A DNA stretch of 55,802 bases from Methylophilaceae bacterium (GCA_016778465.1 JADHPM010000009.1:1-55802), one strand, 5' to 3'; counted from the first letter of the stretch, positions 8,609 to 18,742 are shown. Notes: a model not told the origin generated them from the letters alone. Translations and numbers: made by a program.

Positions 8609-9196
8609 TTACAAAGATCCTTTTGTCGAAGGTGTTCCATTAACTCGCTCATCTATCTCAACCGCAACCCGTAAAGCCCTTCCAAAAGCTTTAAAAATTG
8701 TTTCCGCTTGATGATGAGAATTTTCCCCTTTTATATTATCAATATGCAAAGTAACGTTCGCATGATTAACGAATCCTTGAAAAAACTCATGAATTAAATC
8801 AACGTCAAACTCACCTACTCTCGCCCTTGTAAATTGCGCATCAAAAACTAACCCTGGCCTACCAGAAATATCAATCACCACCCTGGATAACGCCTCATCC
8901 AGCGGAACATAGGCGTGCGCATATCTTCTAATGCCAATCCTATCACCCATTGCTTTTGCAAAAGCTTGGCCTAAAGTGATTCCAATGTCCTCAACTGTGT
9001 GGTGGGCATCAATGTGTAAGTCACCTTTTGCCTCAATTGTCAGGTCAAAAAGACCGTGTCGTGAAATTTGATCTAACATATGATCTAAAAAGCCTATTCC
9101 GGAATTTAATATAGATTTACCAGAACCGTCGATATTTATTTCAACAGAAATATTTGTTTCCAGAGTTTTTCTTGATACTTTTGCGATCCGCTTCAT
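8609..9196 (-). CDS. hisB: Imidazoleglycerol-phosphate dehydratase HisB
   Basis: HisB dehydrates imidazole glycerol phosphate to imidazole acetol phosphate. This is the monofunctional 195-aa form without the histidinol-phosphatase domain fused in enterobacteria. The manganese-binding histidine motifs are present as [23 protein letters not shown] and [17 protein letters not shown]. No histidinol-phosphate phosphatase gene is visible in this his cluster, so that step must be encoded elsewhere. Confidence 0.97.
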   Translation of the reverse strand: MKRIAKVSRKTLETNISVEINIDGSGKSILNSGIGFLDHMLDQISRHGLFDLTIEAKGDLHIDAHHTVEDIGITLGQAFAKAMGDRIGIRRYAHAYVPLDEALSRVVIDISGRPGLVFDAQFTRARVGEFDVDLIHEFFQGFVNHANVTLHIDNIKGENSHHQAETIFKAFGRALRVAVEIDERVNGTPSTKGSL

Positions 9197-9222
9197 TTTT
9201 GACTTTACATAAAAAACCTCAT

Positions 9223-9242
9223 TTTATCCTATCAGGACTAAA
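9223..9242 (-). other. Imperfect hairpin between hisC and hisB
   Basis: In the 63-nt gap between hisC and hisB the minus strand can pair TTTA(G)TCCT with AGGATAAA around the loop GAT, with one bulged G. A run of six T lies 6 nt further on. It could weakly attenuate transcription between hisC and hisB, but the stem is mostly A/T and may be chance. Confidence 0.25.
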
Positions 9243-9259
9243 TTGAATATGCTCTTTTT

Positions 9260-10315
9260 TTAGATGATTTGTTTTAAAACTTTAGCCAGAGTTTGCATTT
9301 GAATCTTTGTGCCAATTGTTATTCTTATAAAATTTTCAATTCTATTGGATTTAATGAAATATCTTACTAGAATGCCATGAGATCTTAATTGCTCAAAAAT
9401 ATGCTTTGCATGCCAAGTAGCATGACAGGTGAAGACGAAATTTGCTCCTGAGGGCAAAACATTAAAATTCATATTCCTAAGCTCTTGCTCCAAAAAACTT
9501 CTTGCGTCAATAATTTTTTTTGTAGTTTTTTTAAAATAATTTTCATCCTGAATTGCAGCAATGGCTGCAGCTTGTGCTAGACGATCAAGCGGATAGGAAT
9601 TAAAGCTATTTTTTACCCTGCTAATTGCTTCAATTAACTCAGGTTGAGCAAATGCACAGCCTACTCTCAATCCTGCAAGGGACCGCGATTTGGAAAAGGA
9701 TTGTGTGACAATTAAGTTATCAAATTCCTCTATTAAACATAGTGCAGAATCCGTTCCAAAATCAACATAGGCTTCATCCACAACAACAATTGTATTTTGA
9801 TTTTTATGCAAAAAGTCGCTTATACAATTTAGATTCATTGGGATCCCAGTCGGGGCATTGGGATTTGGAAAAATTACTCCCCCATGCTCAAGGTTATATT
9901 TTTCAAGATTTATCTCAAAATTTTCCTCTAAAGGAATGAGCTTGTAATCAATCGAGAATAACTTGCAATAAACAGGGTAGAAACTGTAGGTTATATCGGG
10001 AAACAAGAGTTTTTTGCCTTGGAAAAAGGCTTGAAAAATAAAAGCCAGAACCTCATCAGATCCATTTCCAACAAATACAGATTGCTTTGATAAATGATAG
10101 TATTGAGCAAGAGTTTTCTTCAGATCTTCACTTTCAGGATCTGGGTAAAGTCTAAGCTCAGCATTAATATTTTCTTTTATGGCATCAATTACTTTTGGGC
10201 TTGGCCCAAATGGGTTTTCATTGGTATTTAATTTAAGTTGAGGCCGATTTATAGGTTGCTCGCCGGGAGTATATGGAGTTAACTCAGAGATCGTCTCATG
10301 CCAGAATCTATTCAT
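9260..10315 (-). CDS. hisC: Histidinol-phosphate aminotransferase HisC
   Basis: HisC is a PLP enzyme of fold type I that transaminates imidazole acetol phosphate. It has [12 protein letters not shown] near residue 29, the NPNAPTG segment, VVDEAYVDF and the PLP lysine in [16 protein letters not shown] near residue 210. Length 351 aa is normal. It overlaps hisD by 8 nt. A 63-nt space follows before hisB, the only real gap inside the his genes. Confidence 0.96.
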   Translation of the reverse strand: MNRFWHETISELTPYTPGEQPINRPQLKLNTNENPFGPSPKVIDAIKENINAELRLYPDPESEDLKKTLAQYYHLSKQSVFVGNGSDEVLAFIFQAFFQGKKLLFPDITYSFYPVYCKLFSIDYKLIPLEENFEINLEKYNLEHGGVIFPNPNAPTGIPMNLNCISDFLHKNQNTIVVVDEAYVDFGTDSALCLIEEFDNLIVTQSFSKSRSLAGLRVGCAFAQPELIEAISRVKNSFNSYPLDRLAQAAAIAAIQDENYFKKTTKKIIDARSFLEQELRNMNFNVLPSGANFVFTCHATWHAKHIFEQLRSHGILVRYFIKSNRIENFIRITIGTKIQMQTLAKVLKQII

Positions 10316-11609
10316 CTTTTATTCTATATTTTGCAGAGAGTGCATGAGCTTCCAGCCCCTCACCCATTGCCAACTCCGCAGCAATATAACCAAGCACACT
10401 TGCCGACTCTTGTGACAAATTAATCAAACTTGAGCGTTTTTGAAAATCATACACACCCAGCGGCGATGAAAATCTTGCTGTTCCTGATGTAGGTAAGACA
10501 TGATTTGGTCCAGCACAGTAATCACCTACGGCCTCACATGTGTCTCTACCCATAAATATTGCACCAGCATGAGTTATCTTTTTTAACAATTCCTCAGGTT
10601 CATCAACAGATAGCTCTAAATGTTCAGGCGCAATCATATTGGAAATTTCAGCCGCCTCATCTAAATTCTGTGAATGAATAAAAATACCGCGATTTTGGAG
10701 CGAGGATCTTATAATTTTTTCGCGGCTCATTTTCGTTATGAGCTTATCAATGCTGTTATTCACCAATTGAATATAATTTTTATCAGGGCAGATTAAGATA
10801 GATTGAGCCAATTCATCATGTTCTGCTTGTGAGAACAAGTCCATTGCGATCCAATCGGGATTTGTTTTTCCATCACATATAATTAATATTTCAGATGGTC
10901 CCGCAATCATGTCAATTCCAACAGCGCCAAACACTCTCCTCTTAGCTTCAGCGACATAGGCATTCCCAGGACCAACAATCTTATCAACTTTCGGGATTGT
11001 TTCCGTTCCGTAGGCGAGTGAAGCAATGGCCTGCGCTCCTCCTATTGCGAAAATTCTATTTACTCCTGAGACTTTTGCAGCTGCCAATACTAATTGGTTA
11101 CGCTCACCGTTCGGAGTTGGGACCACCATGATTAACTCTTTAACGCCAGCAACTTTGGCAGGTATTGCATTCATAATTACTGATGAGGGGTATGCTGCTT
11201 TACCACCAGGAACATAGAGTCCAACCCTGTCCATCGGTGTCACTTTTTGGCCAAATAAAGAACCTTTGTTGTCTTTGTAATTCCATGAAGTTGTTATTTG
11301 TCTCTCATGATAATCAAGAACCCGACGTGCCGCTTTTTCTAAAGCATCTTTTTGAGCATCAGTTATTTTATTAATTGAGTCATCTATTTCAGCTTGGGAT
11401 ATTTCTAATTCACTTACTTTATTAACATCCAAGCCATCAAATTTTTTAGTGAATTGAAGTAGAGATTGATCACCAGACTTTCTAATATCGCTAATAATTT
11501 TACTAACAGAAACTATAATTTCATCGTTTGAATCTGAATCAACAATCAAAAGTGACTTTAGTTGCTGCTTAAAACCGTTCTCTAAAGTTGTTAATGTTTT
11601 AATTTTCAC
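10308..11609 (-). CDS. hisD: Histidinol dehydrogenase HisD
   Basis: HisD is the zinc-dependent NAD enzyme that oxidises histidinol twice to histidine. The [13 protein letters not shown] segment, [15 protein letters not shown], the AEHDE motif and the late [10 protein letters not shown] block with its catalytic histidine are present. The frame can start at GTG 11609 or TTG 11618; I prefer the GTG because AGGAG upstream is then spaced 10 nt and not 2. The protein overlaps hisG. Length about 433 aa is standard. Confidence 0.94.
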   Translation of the reverse strand: MKIKTLTTLENGFKQQLKSLLIVDSDSNDEIIVSVSKIISDIRKSGDQSLLQFTKKFDGLDVNKVSELEISQAEIDDSINKITDAQKDALEKAARRVLDYHERQITTSWNYKDNKGSLFGQKVTPMDRVGLYVPGGKAAYPSSVIMNAIPAKVAGVKELIMVVPTPNGERNQLVLAAAKVSGVNRIFAIGGAQAIASLAYGTETIPKVDKIVGPGNAYVAEAKRRVFGAVGIDMIAGPSEILIICDGKTNPDWIAMDLFSQAEHDELAQSILICPDKNYIQLVNNSIDKLITKMSREKIIRSSLQNRGIFIHSQNLDEAAEISNMIAPEHLELSVDEPEELLKKITHAGAIFMGRDTCEAVGDYCAGPNHVLPTSGTARFSSPLGVYDFQKRSSLINLSQESASVLGYIAAELAMGEGLEAHALSAKYRIKDE

Positions 11610-12243
11610 TACTGACAAGCTCCTGAAATTTCACTAACAAAGGCTTAATTTGTTTTATATTCATTTTTAACGCAGCCTTATTAACAATTAAACGCGAGGT
11701 TATATTAGAAATTAATTCCATTGATTTTAAATTATTGGCTTTTATTGTTTTTCCAGAACTCACCAAATCCACAATCACATCAGCCATACCGACAATTGGT
11801 GCCAATTCCATTGAGCCGTATAACTTTATTAAATCTATCTGCATACCTTTTAATGAAAAAAAATTTCTAGCGGTATTTGGATATTTAGTAGCTACTTTTA
11901 ACCTTGGTTTATCTTTGATAACCCTCTCATAATCAAAATCATTACTCGCTGCAACCATCATTTTGCATTGAGCAATATTTAAATCAACAGGGTAATAGAG
12001 GCCGGTTCCTGAATATTCGTCCAAAACATCTTTACCAGCAATGCCAATATCAGCACCGCCCCATTCAACATAGGTTGGAACATCTGAGGCTCTAACAATG
12101 ATAAGCCTGACATCTTTTTTATTAGTTTCAAAAACTAACTTTCTTGATGTTGAGGGATCCTCAGTGCAGATGATCCCTGCCCTTTCTAAGATAGGCATAG
12201 ACTCCTCAAAAATTCTCCCTTTAGATAATGCAATAGTTATCAT
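11599..12243 (-). CDS. hisG: ATP phosphoribosyltransferase catalytic subunit HisG, short form
   Basis: HisG condenses ATP with PRPP, the committed step of histidine synthesis. The 214-aa protein is the short form: it ends after the two catalytic lobes and lacks the C-terminal regulatory domain of the roughly 300-aa long form. [23 protein letters not shown] and the PRPP-binding DLVSSGKTI are present. Short HisG needs the HisRS-like partner HisZ for activity and feedback control, and hisZ is not in the window. Its ATG overlaps the murA stop (ATGA). Confidence 0.96.
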   Translation of the reverse strand: MITIALSKGRIFEESMPILERAGIICTEDPSTSRKLVFETNKKDVRLIIVRASDVPTYVEWGGADIGIAGKDVLDEYSGTGLYYPVDLNIAQCKMMVAASNDFDYERVIKDKPRLKVATKYPNTARNFFSLKGMQIDLIKLYGSMELAPIVGMADVIVDLVSSGKTIKANNLKSMELISNITSRLIVNKAALKMNIKQIKPLLVKFQELVSSEN

Positions 12244-13508
12244 GCTGACACCCTCTCAATTTTAGCGCCAATTTTATTAAATTTTTCCTCAAGAGCTTCA
12301 TAGCCCCTATCCAAATGGTATATTCGATCAATTGTCGTCTTGCCCTCAGCAATTAATCCAGCAAGAACTAAAGATGCTGAAGCCCGCAAGTCAGTTGCCA
12401 TGACATTCGCTCCCTCTAACTTTTTCACACCACGGATGATCGCCGTATTATGCTTAATATCAATATCTGCACCCATTCTGATAAGCTCCTGAACGTGCAT
12501 AAATCGATTTTCAAAGATAGTTTCTGTCATCTCACTAACGCCATCCGAAACACAATTCATTGCCATAAACTGAGCTTGCATATCCGTTGGAAAAGCAGGA
12601 TAAGGGGCTGTAATTATATTAACAGCCTTCAATCTTCTTTGGCCTTTAGCGCAAATTTCATTACCTTTTACTTTTATATCTACACCCGCTTCTGTTAATT
12701 TTCTCATCACAGCATCTAATTTGCCTGGGTCAACACCCTGGCAAGTTATTTCACCACCCGTGATAGCTGCAGCAACCAAAAAAGTACCCGCCTCAATCCG
12801 ATCAAACATGATTTGATGATGGGTTTCGCTTAATTCTTTTACACCTCTAACAACAATTCGGTTTGAACCTAAACCATCTATTTTGGCGCCCATTTTAACT
12901 AAGCACTCACCCAAGTCAACTACCTCAGGCTCTCGAGCGGCATTTTCAAGAGTAGTCACACCCTCTGCAAGGGTTGCTGCCATCATTAAATTTTCTGTTC
13001 CTGTAACGCTGACTTGGTCCATAAAAATAGTTGCAGCTTGTAAACGTTTATTGGGTAAATGATCAGATTTTGCGTCTATGTATCCATGGGAAATATTAAT
13101 CTTAGCTCCCATAGCTTCAAAGCCTTTGATATGGATATCTACTGGTCTTGATCCGATAGCACACCCTCCAGGAAGCGAGACCCTCGCCTGCCCAAATCTT
13201 GCCAGCAATGGCCCTAAAACAAGTATCGAAGCTCGCATAGTTTTGACTAGCTCATAGGGGGCATCAAACTGATTTAATTTATTTGCTTGAACGACAAAAT
13301 TATTACCCTCGGATTTTACATTGACACCTAAAACATTTAGCAGTTTTTTTGTAGTGAAAATATCTTGGAGCATTGGAACATTTGTAAGCTCAACTTTTTC
13401 AGGGGTTAAAATAGTTGAAATTAAAATAGGGAGGGCAGCATTTTTAGAGCCAGAAATTTGCACTTCTCCACCGATCTCCCTCTGACCATGAATAACCAGT
13501 TTGTCCAA
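12240..13508 (-). CDS. murA: UDP-N-acetylglucosamine 1-carboxyvinyltransferase MurA
   Basis: MurA transfers enolpyruvate to UDP-GlcNAc, the first committed step of peptidoglycan synthesis. The active-site cysteine is C116 in [11 protein letters not shown], the residue fosfomycin attacks, so the enzyme should be of the sensitive type. SGSKNAALP near residue 19 binds substrate. Length 422 aa is normal. No in-frame ATG is available at the N-terminus; the TTG at 13508 gives MDKLVIHG, which aligns with the usual MDKF start. Neighbours ibaG and mla are the conserved context. Confidence 0.96.
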   Translation of the reverse strand: MDKLVIHGQREIGGEVQISGSKNAALPILISTILTPEKVELTNVPMLQDIFTTKKLLNVLGVNVKSEGNNFVVQANKLNQFDAPYELVKTMRASILVLGPLLARFGQARVSLPGGCAIGSRPVDIHIKGFEAMGAKINISHGYIDAKSDHLPNKRLQAATIFMDQVSVTGTENLMMAATLAEGVTTLENAAREPEVVDLGECLVKMGAKIDGLGSNRIVVRGVKELSETHHQIMFDRIEAGTFLVAAAITGGEITCQGVDPGKLDAVMRKLTEAGVDIKVKGNEICAKGQRRLKAVNIITAPYPAFPTDMQAQFMAMNCVSDGVSEMTETIFENRFMHVQELIRMGADIDIKHNTAIIRGVKKLEGANVMATDLRASASLVLAGLIAEGKTTIDRIYHLDRGYEALEEKFNKIGAKIERVSA

Positions 13509-13509
13509 T

Positions 13510-13818
13510 CTAGATATCCGAAAAAACTTTAGCTAAATCTCCTGACTCATACATTTCTCTCATGATATCCGAGCCGCCAATAAATTCTCCTTTGATATAG
13601 AGTTGAGGGATGGTGGGCCAATTAGAGAAAACTTTTATTCCCTCGCGAATTTCTTGGTCCTGCAAGACATCAACTGTATGGAAATTTGCACCAGAAGCAT
13701 CTAGAATTTGGCAGGCTAAACTTGAAAAGCCACATTGAGGAAATTTTGGGTTTCCTTTCATAAATAATAGTACTGGGTGATTATTGATTAATTCTTTTAT
13801 TCTTAAGTCGACAGACAT
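13510..13818 (-). CDS. grxD: Monothiol glutaredoxin, Grx4 type
   Basis: This 102-aa monothiol glutaredoxin carries CGFS (in [10 protein letters not shown] near residues 28-31), the mark of Grx4/Grx5 proteins that bind a [2Fe-2S] cluster with glutathione and deliver it to clients. [30 protein letters not shown] and the C-terminal helix match the family. It lies 3 nt after a BolA-family gene; BolA and monothiol glutaredoxins form mixed cluster complexes, so the adjacency suggests a functional pair. Confidence 0.95.
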   Translation of the reverse strand: MSVDLRIKELINNHPVLLFMKGNPKFPQCGFSSLACQILDASGANFHTVDVLQDQEIREGIKVFSNWPTIPQLYIKGEFIGGSDIMREMYESGDLAKVFSDI

Positions 13819-13821
13819 GAT

Positions 13822-14073
13822 TTACTCCATTTTTTGTAATTTACCCCAATTAAAGGGGGTCATTGTTTTTATTGATAATGCATGAATCTCATGTTGCATC
13901 ATCTTTCCTAATGCGTCATATACCAGCTGGTGTTGTTTAATAATTGATAAATCTTCGAAGAGTTTGCTCACAATTAAAGCTTCAAAGTGTGTACCATCAT
14001 CCCCTTTAACATCAATAAATTCACAATCCAAATTTTGATTAATAATATCTTTAATAGTGTCTGGAGATAGCAT
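13822..14073 (-). CDS. ibaG: BolA-family protein IbaG (YrbA)
   Basis: This is a small BolA-fold protein of 83 aa. It has the family class II KH-like pattern with EALIVSKLFEDLSIIKQHQLVYDALGKMM and the conserved histidine in HEIHALSIKT near residue 71, a likely cluster ligand. IbaG lies beside murA and mla in E. coli as well; here grxD separates it from murA. A role in iron-sulfur handling with GrxD is inferred from the pairing. Confidence 0.92.
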   Translation of the reverse strand: MLSPDTIKDIINQNLDCEFIDVKGDDGTHFEALIVSKLFEDLSIIKQHQLVYDALGKMMQHEIHALSIKTMTPFNWGKLQKME

Positions 14074-14074
14074 A

Positions 14075-14851
14075 TTAATTCCGAAGTTTATAGCCTGATT
14101 TTAACATTCGAATAGCAATTACGGATAATACAATAAAGAAAATGGTAACTATGGATAAACTAATCCATGGAGAAATATCTGATTGGCCAAAAAATCCAAA
14201 TCGAAAACCATCGATCATATAAAAAAATGGATTCAATTTAGAAATCGATTGCCATATCTCCGGGAGTGAGTGTATTGAATAGAAAACACCTGAAAGAAAA
14301 GAGAGCGGCATTATTACAAAGTTACCAAAAGCAGCCATTTGATCAAAACGATCCGACCATATACCCGCAATAATTCCAAATGCTCCCAGTAATCCACCTC
14401 CCAGGATAGCAAAGCTTATTACAAAAAATGGATGATTTATAGGCAGATCAACATAAAACAATGCAACGATATATATAACAAATCCAACAAAAATTCCTCT
14501 TAAGATAGAAGCAACCAGAAATGCGACAAAAAATTGAATATAACTCAAGGGGGTAAGCAAGAGAAATACTATATTGCCCATCACTTTTGATTGCACAAGA
14601 CTTGATGAGCTATTTGAAAAGGCATTTTGGAGCAATGACATCATAATTAAGCCTGGTATCAAAAACGATGTATAAGCTACACCCTCATAAACTTGAACTC
14701 TTTCACCAAGAACATGAGAAAAAATCATTAAATATAATACCGCGGTAATCACTGGGGAGGCTACAGTTTGGAAGACAACTCTCCAAAAACGCAGCACCTC
14801 CTTTTTTAGTAAAGTCCACATTCCGATCCATTGACTTCGAGTATTCACCAT
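14075..14851 (-). CDS. ABC-2 type transporter permease (YadH-like)
   Basis: This inner-membrane permease (258 aa, about six hydrophobic helices) belongs to the ABC2_membrane family. VASPVITAVLYLMIFSHVLG near the start and the late PLSFLSGVFYSIHSLPEIW block are typical of YadH-type exporters. It is paired with the ATPase gene just upstream (6-nt gap). The substrate is unknown; its position between mla and ibaG, as in other betaproteobacteria by recollection, suggests an envelope component but does not prove it. Confidence 0.9.
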   Translation of the reverse strand: MVNTRSQWIGMWTLLKKEVLRFWRVVFQTVASPVITAVLYLMIFSHVLGERVQVYEGVAYTSFLIPGLIMMSLLQNAFSNSSSSLVQSKVMGNIVFLLLTPLSYIQFFVAFLVASILRGIFVGFVIYIVALFYVDLPINHPFFVISFAILGGGLLGAFGIIAGIWSDRFDQMAAFGNFVIMPLSFLSGVFYSIHSLPEIWQSISKLNPFFYMIDGFRFGFFGQSDISPWISLSIVTIFFIVLSVIAIRMLKSGYKLRN

Positions 14852-14857
14852 TTACTT

Positions 14858-15766
14858 TTATTTACCTGTTAATTTTAAGAAAACATTTTCTAAATCAATA
14901 TCAACAGCTTGCAAATCAAGAATATCTATCTTGGCTTTACCTAATGATTCGGTGATTTTTGCAATGTCAGTTATTTTTTTTAGCTGAAAGATATAGTCTT
15001 GTCCAATAGCTTCATGCTGTATGCGTTTGATATCTGCTGGTAATGTTTTGTTTGACTTTAAATCCAATCTTAGCTTTAAATTTTTGGATGCGAATTTTTT
15101 AAGTAAATTTTTAGTCGTATCAGCTGCGACAATTTTTCCAGATCGCATCATCGCAACAGAATTGCATAAAGCCTCAGCTTCTTCTAGATAATGCGTTGTT
15201 AGAACTATGGTATGTCCTTCTTTATTTAATTCTTTAATGAACGACCATAGTCGCTGACGAAGTTCAACATCCACGCCTGCTGTAGGCTCATCTAAAACAA
15301 TTACAGGTGGGCGATGAACTAAAGCCTGTGCAATTAATGCTCGTCTTTTCATGCCACCAGAAAGTTTTCTCATATTGGTATGCGCTTTTTCTCTTAAATC
15401 AAGACGATCAATTACCTCATCAATCCAACTATCATTCTCTTTACCTTTACCAAAATATCCTGCTTGAAATCTCAACATTTCACGAACATTGAAAAAGGGA
15501 TCAAATACAAGCTCTTGAGGAACGATTCCAACTGAATGTCTTGCTTCTTGATAGCTGGCTTGAACATCGTATCCCATCACGGATATAGAACCAGAGGTGG
15601 GTTTTACAAGTCCTGCCAGCATATTAATCATTGTTGATTTGCCAGCTCCATTAGGACCTAATAGTCCAAAAAATTCGCCTTCAGGAATATTCAAAGAAAT
15701 ACCATCAACGGCTTGCAAGCTTGCATAGGTTTTTTTTACATTTTTAAAAATGATTGCTGATTTCAC
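14858..15766 (-). CDS. ABC transporter ATP-binding protein (YadG-like)
   Basis: This is the ATPase of an ABC-2 exporter. Walker A is GPNGAGKST near residue 36, the signature LSGGMKRR near residue 136, Walker B VIVLDEPT near residue 155 and the switch histidine in TTHYLEEAEAL. A C-terminal extension of about 80 residues after the core is usual for this type. The frame opens with GTG at 15766; no ATG is available nearby. It follows mlaB and pairs with the downstream permease. Confidence 0.93.
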   Translation of the reverse strand: MKSAIIFKNVKKTYASLQAVDGISLNIPEGEFFGLLGPNGAGKSTMINMLAGLVKPTSGSISVMGYDVQASYQEARHSVGIVPQELVFDPFFNVREMLRFQAGYFGKGKENDSWIDEVIDRLDLREKAHTNMRKLSGGMKRRALIAQALVHRPPVIVLDEPTAGVDVELRQRLWSFIKELNKEGHTIVLTTHYLEEAEALCNSVAMMRSGKIVAADTTKNLLKKFASKNLKLRLDLKSNKTLPADIKRIQHEAIGQDYIFQLKKITDIAKITESLGKAKIDILDLQAVDIDLENVFLKLTGK

Positions 15767-15782
15767 AGGGCACTAAAAAAGA

Positions 15783-16067
15783 TTAATTTTTCTGAGTGAG
15801 ATATTGTTCTACACCGTAAAGTTTTGCTAAAACTTTGAGGTTATCTGGAATATTTATTAGGGTGCAGCTTGAATTATTTTTTTTGGCCTCACGTTGAAAT
15901 TCAAAAATGACACTAATAAGTGAGGTATCTATTTCTTCAACACTCTTAAAATCTATGCTTATTGGTGATGCCCAAGTTTGATTTTTTATTTTTTCAAGCA
16001 AAGGGGATACATTATGGTAAGTTAATTTACCTGATAAATATAGAATTTCGTCGCTAGAATTTGCCAA
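15783..16067 (-). CDS. mlaB: STAS-domain protein MlaB
   Basis: MlaB is the cytoplasmic STAS protein that binds the MlaF ATPase and stabilises the MlaFEDB lipid transporter. The 94-aa sequence has a single STAS fold with SIDFKSVEEIDTSLISVIFE in the centre, matching the VDxSGL-type loop where the threonine/serine sits. It starts with TTG at 16067, 2 nt after the mlaC stop. Assignment depends on position after mlaFEDC as well as the fold. Confidence 0.85.
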   Translation of the reverse strand: MANSSDEILYLSGKLTYHNVSPLLEKIKNQTWASPISIDFKSVEEIDTSLISVIFEFQREAKKNNSSCTLINIPDNLKVLAKLYGVEQYLTQKN

Positions 16068-16069
16068 AA

Positions 16070-16681
16070 CTAACCTTCATCATTAGATTTATTTTTGGCA
16101 GCTAGTACCTTAATCAAGCCATCCATCCCGTTAGATTTAATCTCACTGGCGAATTGACCCCGGTAATTCGTTACCAAACTTACTCCTTCGATAATAATAT
16201 CAATCACACTCCAGCCCTGTGGCCCGCCCCTTGTGAGGACATAATCGACCTTGACAGGCTGAGCAGCGGATTGGATTATTTCAGATTTAACCGTAACAAT
16301 CTTATCTTCCGGTTTCATTCGCATTGGCAAAAACTCAATCTTTTGATCTTGATACTTTCCAAGGGCTACAGCATAAGTTCTTAACAATAAATTTTTAAAC
16401 TCTTCTTTAAATTGTAGTTTTTGCTCTTCACTTGAAGTTCTCCAATGTTTTCCAATAACTAAACGGGAGATCTTATCAAAATCAAAATTTGGTAAGATTT
16501 TTTCTTCTGCCAGTTTGTATATTTTACTTTTGTTACCAGCTTGAATATCTTTGTCGCTTTTAATTGCAGTAATGACATCATCTGCTGTTTTCCTCACCAA
16601 CTCGTCGGGAGCTAGCTCTGCTAGCAGCGGAAACGAAAAAAAAGTTAAGAAAACTAAAAGAAATTTCATTTTATCAAGCAT
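16070..16681 (-). CDS. mlaC: Periplasmic phospholipid carrier MlaC
   Basis: MlaC ferries phospholipids between the outer-membrane MlaA complex and the inner-membrane MlaFEDB. A signal peptide (MKFLLVFLTFFSFPLLAELA) is followed by the Ttg2D/tol family domain, with FDFDKISRLVIGKHWR and YRGQFASEIKSNGMDGLIKVLAAK near the end. Length 203 aa is normal. ATGs at 16681 and 16669 are both possible; the first is better spaced from GAGG. Confidence 0.94.
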   Translation of the reverse strand: MLDKMKFLLVFLTFFSFPLLAELAPDELVRKTADDVITAIKSDKDIQAGNKSKIYKLAEEKILPNFDFDKISRLVIGKHWRTSSEEQKLQFKEEFKNLLLRTYAVALGKYQDQKIEFLPMRMKPEDKIVTVKSEIIQSAAQPVKVDYVLTRGGPQGWSVIDIIIEGVSLVTNYRGQFASEIKSNGMDGLIKVLAAKNKSNDEG

Positions 16682-16685
16682 AACC

Positions 16686-17147
16686 CTAGTCCTCCTCAGA
16701 CGCTTTACTATATAGGAATTGACTAATTAGCTTCTCAAGAACCACAGCGTCTTGCGTATAGGTTATTAAATCGCCCTCAACAAGATTATTTTCATCTCCC
16801 CCAGCTTCCAGTCCAATATATTGTTCTCCTAATAAACCTGAAGTATAAATATTTGCAAAGGTATCCTTGGGAAAGACGTAGCGTTTATCAATATCCAGTT
16901 CCACTATAGCATGGTAAGCTTCCGTATTAAAAACGATAGATTTTACCCGCCCAACTACAACCCCCGCACCTTTGATGGGTGCTCTCGGTTTTAGGCCCCC
17001 AATATTTTCAAAGTGCGCAAGAACCGTGTAGGTTTCTCGAATATCATTCGACGTTAGATTGCCAACTTTTGTTGCCAAAGCGAAAAATGCTGCTATGCCT
17101 AAAGCAACAAGTATTCCAACCCAAATATCAATTTTTGCTCTTTCCAT
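16686..17147 (-). CDS. mlaD: MCE-domain lipid transport protein MlaD
   Basis: MlaD forms a hexameric periplasmic ring over the MlaE permease. It has one N-terminal membrane helix (IWVGILVALGIAAFFALATKVG) and an MCE domain beginning FENIGGLKPRAPIKGAGVVVGRV. Length 153 aa is typical. It stands between mlaE and mlaC, with about 18 nt before it and 4 nt after. No mlaA is visible in the window. Confidence 0.95.
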   Translation of the reverse strand: MERAKIDIWVGILVALGIAAFFALATKVGNLTSNDIRETYTVLAHFENIGGLKPRAPIKGAGVVVGRVKSIVFNTEAYHAIVELDIDKRYVFPKDTFANIYTSGLLGEQYIGLEAGGDENNLVEGDLITYTQDAVVLEKLISQFLYSKASEED

Positions 17148-17165
17148 TTGTTACCTTTCAGTTTA

Positions 17166-17951
17166 TTAAACAAACATGAACGAAGTCAAAATAAAATCTA
17201 AGCCTAGCACTGCTAGTGATGAAATGACAACTGTTCTCGTTGTTGCACGACTGACCCCTTCCGCGGTTGGGGGTGCGTCAAAACCTTCAAATAATGCGAT
17301 AATTGTACATGCAAAACCAAACACAACACTTTTAATTGCACCATCAACAATATCATTACTAAAGTCTACGTTGGCTTGCATTTGTGACCAAAACGCCCCT
17401 TCATCTACTCCAATAACAAGGACCGCGATAAAGTAACCTCCTAAAATTCCAACCATCGAGAAAATGGTAGCTAAAATCGGCATACTTATCATTCCAGCCC
17501 AAAATCGTGGAGCGATTATCCTGGCTACTGGGCTAACCGCCATCATTTCCATAGCTGAAAGTTGTTCAGTAGCTTTCATAAGACCAATTTCAGCCGTAAT
17601 TGCTGTTCCTGCACGCCCAGCAAATAATAATGCTGTAACGACAGGTCCTAGTTCGCGCACCAATGCCAATGCAACTAAGACACCTATAGCTTCGGAGGAT
17701 CCATATTTTTCAAGGGTGTAATATCCTTGCAAACCCAATACCATCCCAACAAAAAATGCTGAAACAACAATAATGACTAGGGACAGTACCCCTGTGAAAT
17801 AAACTTCCCTAATTGTTAAGTGAATTCTTTTAAAACTATCTGCAGAATAAATTAAGGTTAAGAAAAAAAGACGTGTTCCAGCACCCAATCGATAAAGACG
17901 TGATCTAACCGCGAATCCAATATTACCAAAAAAATTTATCAATTTATTCAT
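17166..17951 (-). CDS. mlaE: Lipid ABC transporter permease MlaE
   Basis: MlaE is the inner-membrane permease of the Mla system. The MlaE/YrbE family block is clear: GLQGYYTLEKYGSSEAIGVLVALALVRELGPV, then FAGRAGTAITAEIGLMKATEQLSAM near residues 110-140. The 261-aa protein has about five hydrophobic segments. It overlaps mlaF by 4 nt. Function in retrograde or anterograde phospholipid traffic follows from the family, not from this sequence. Confidence 0.96.
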   Translation of the reverse strand: MNKLINFFGNIGFAVRSRLYRLGAGTRLFFLTLIYSADSFKRIHLTIREVYFTGVLSLVIIVVSAFFVGMVLGLQGYYTLEKYGSSEAIGVLVALALVRELGPVVTALLFAGRAGTAITAEIGLMKATEQLSAMEMMAVSPVARIIAPRFWAGMISMPILATIFSMVGILGGYFIAVLVIGVDEGAFWSQMQANVDFSNDIVDGAIKSVVFGFACTIIALFEGFDAPPTAEGVSRATTRTVVISSLAVLGLDFILTSFMFV

Positions 17952-18742
17952 AATCTTAAATCAGTTCTATAGTTAGGTGCATCAGCATGAAATGGAACAG
18001 GGCCATCTTTTTCTGAGTGGATAAACTGCTTAACAAAAGGCAGTTTCGAGGCCATCAATTGCTTAGGAGAACCCTCTGCAGCAATCGTTCCGTCAGCAAG
18101 AAAATAAATATAGTCCGCAAAAGAAAATGTTTCCGCAACATCATGCGTGACAATAATTGAGGTTGCGCCTAGGGCGTCATTTAAAGACCGAATGAGATCG
18201 CATATAACCGCCATGGAAATGGGGTCGAGCCCCGCAAAAGGCTCATCATACATAATAATATCAGGGTCAAGCGCAACTGCTCGTGCGAGGGCTACTCTTC
18301 GCGCCATACCTCCTGATAGCTCTGCAGGCATTTTGTCTTGTGCGCCCCTCAATCCTACTGCGTTCAATTTAAGCAATACCAAGTCCCGAATAATATTTTC
18401 AGGCAGATCCGTATGTTCTCGCATAGGAAAGGCTACATTTTCATAAACAGAAAGGTCTGTAAAGAGTGCACCATGCTGAAAGAGCATACCCATTTTTCTT
18501 CTCAGGTGATACAAACCGTTTCTATCTTGTTCATGAACGACGTCTCCATCAACGACGACTTTTCCAGAATTTGGCTGTAACTGTCCGCCAATCAGCCTTA
18601 GTATAGTTGTTTTCCCGCAGCCACTTCCCCCCATAATAGCCGAAACTTTTCCACGACTAAACTGCATATTAATATCTTTATGTAAAAGTGTTTTGCCATA
18701 CGCAAAGCTTACATTTTCGATGGAGATCAGATTGTCTGTCAT
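17948..18742 (-). CDS. mlaF: Lipid ABC transporter ATPase MlaF
   Basis: MlaF powers the Mla phospholipid transporter. Walker A is GGSGCGKTT near residue 38, signature LSGGMARRVALARA near residue 143, Walker B IIMYDEPFAGLDP and switch VTHD. Length 264 aa is normal. It is the first gene of mlaFEDCB and starts 47 nt after ccsA ends; no clear promoter is seen in that gap, so it may be read through from the cytochrome biogenesis genes. Confidence 0.96.
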   Translation of the reverse strand: MTDNLISIENVSFAYGKTLLHKDINMQFSRGKVSAIMGGSGCGKTTILRLIGGQLQPNSGKVVVDGDVVHEQDRNGLYHLRRKMGMLFQHGALFTDLSVYENVAFPMREHTDLPENIIRDLVLLKLNAVGLRGAQDKMPAELSGGMARRVALARAVALDPDIIMYDEPFAGLDPISMAVICDLIRSLNDALGATSIIVTHDVAETFSFADYIYFLADGTIAAEGSPKQLMASKLPFVKQFIHSEKDGPVPFHADAPNYRTDLRL

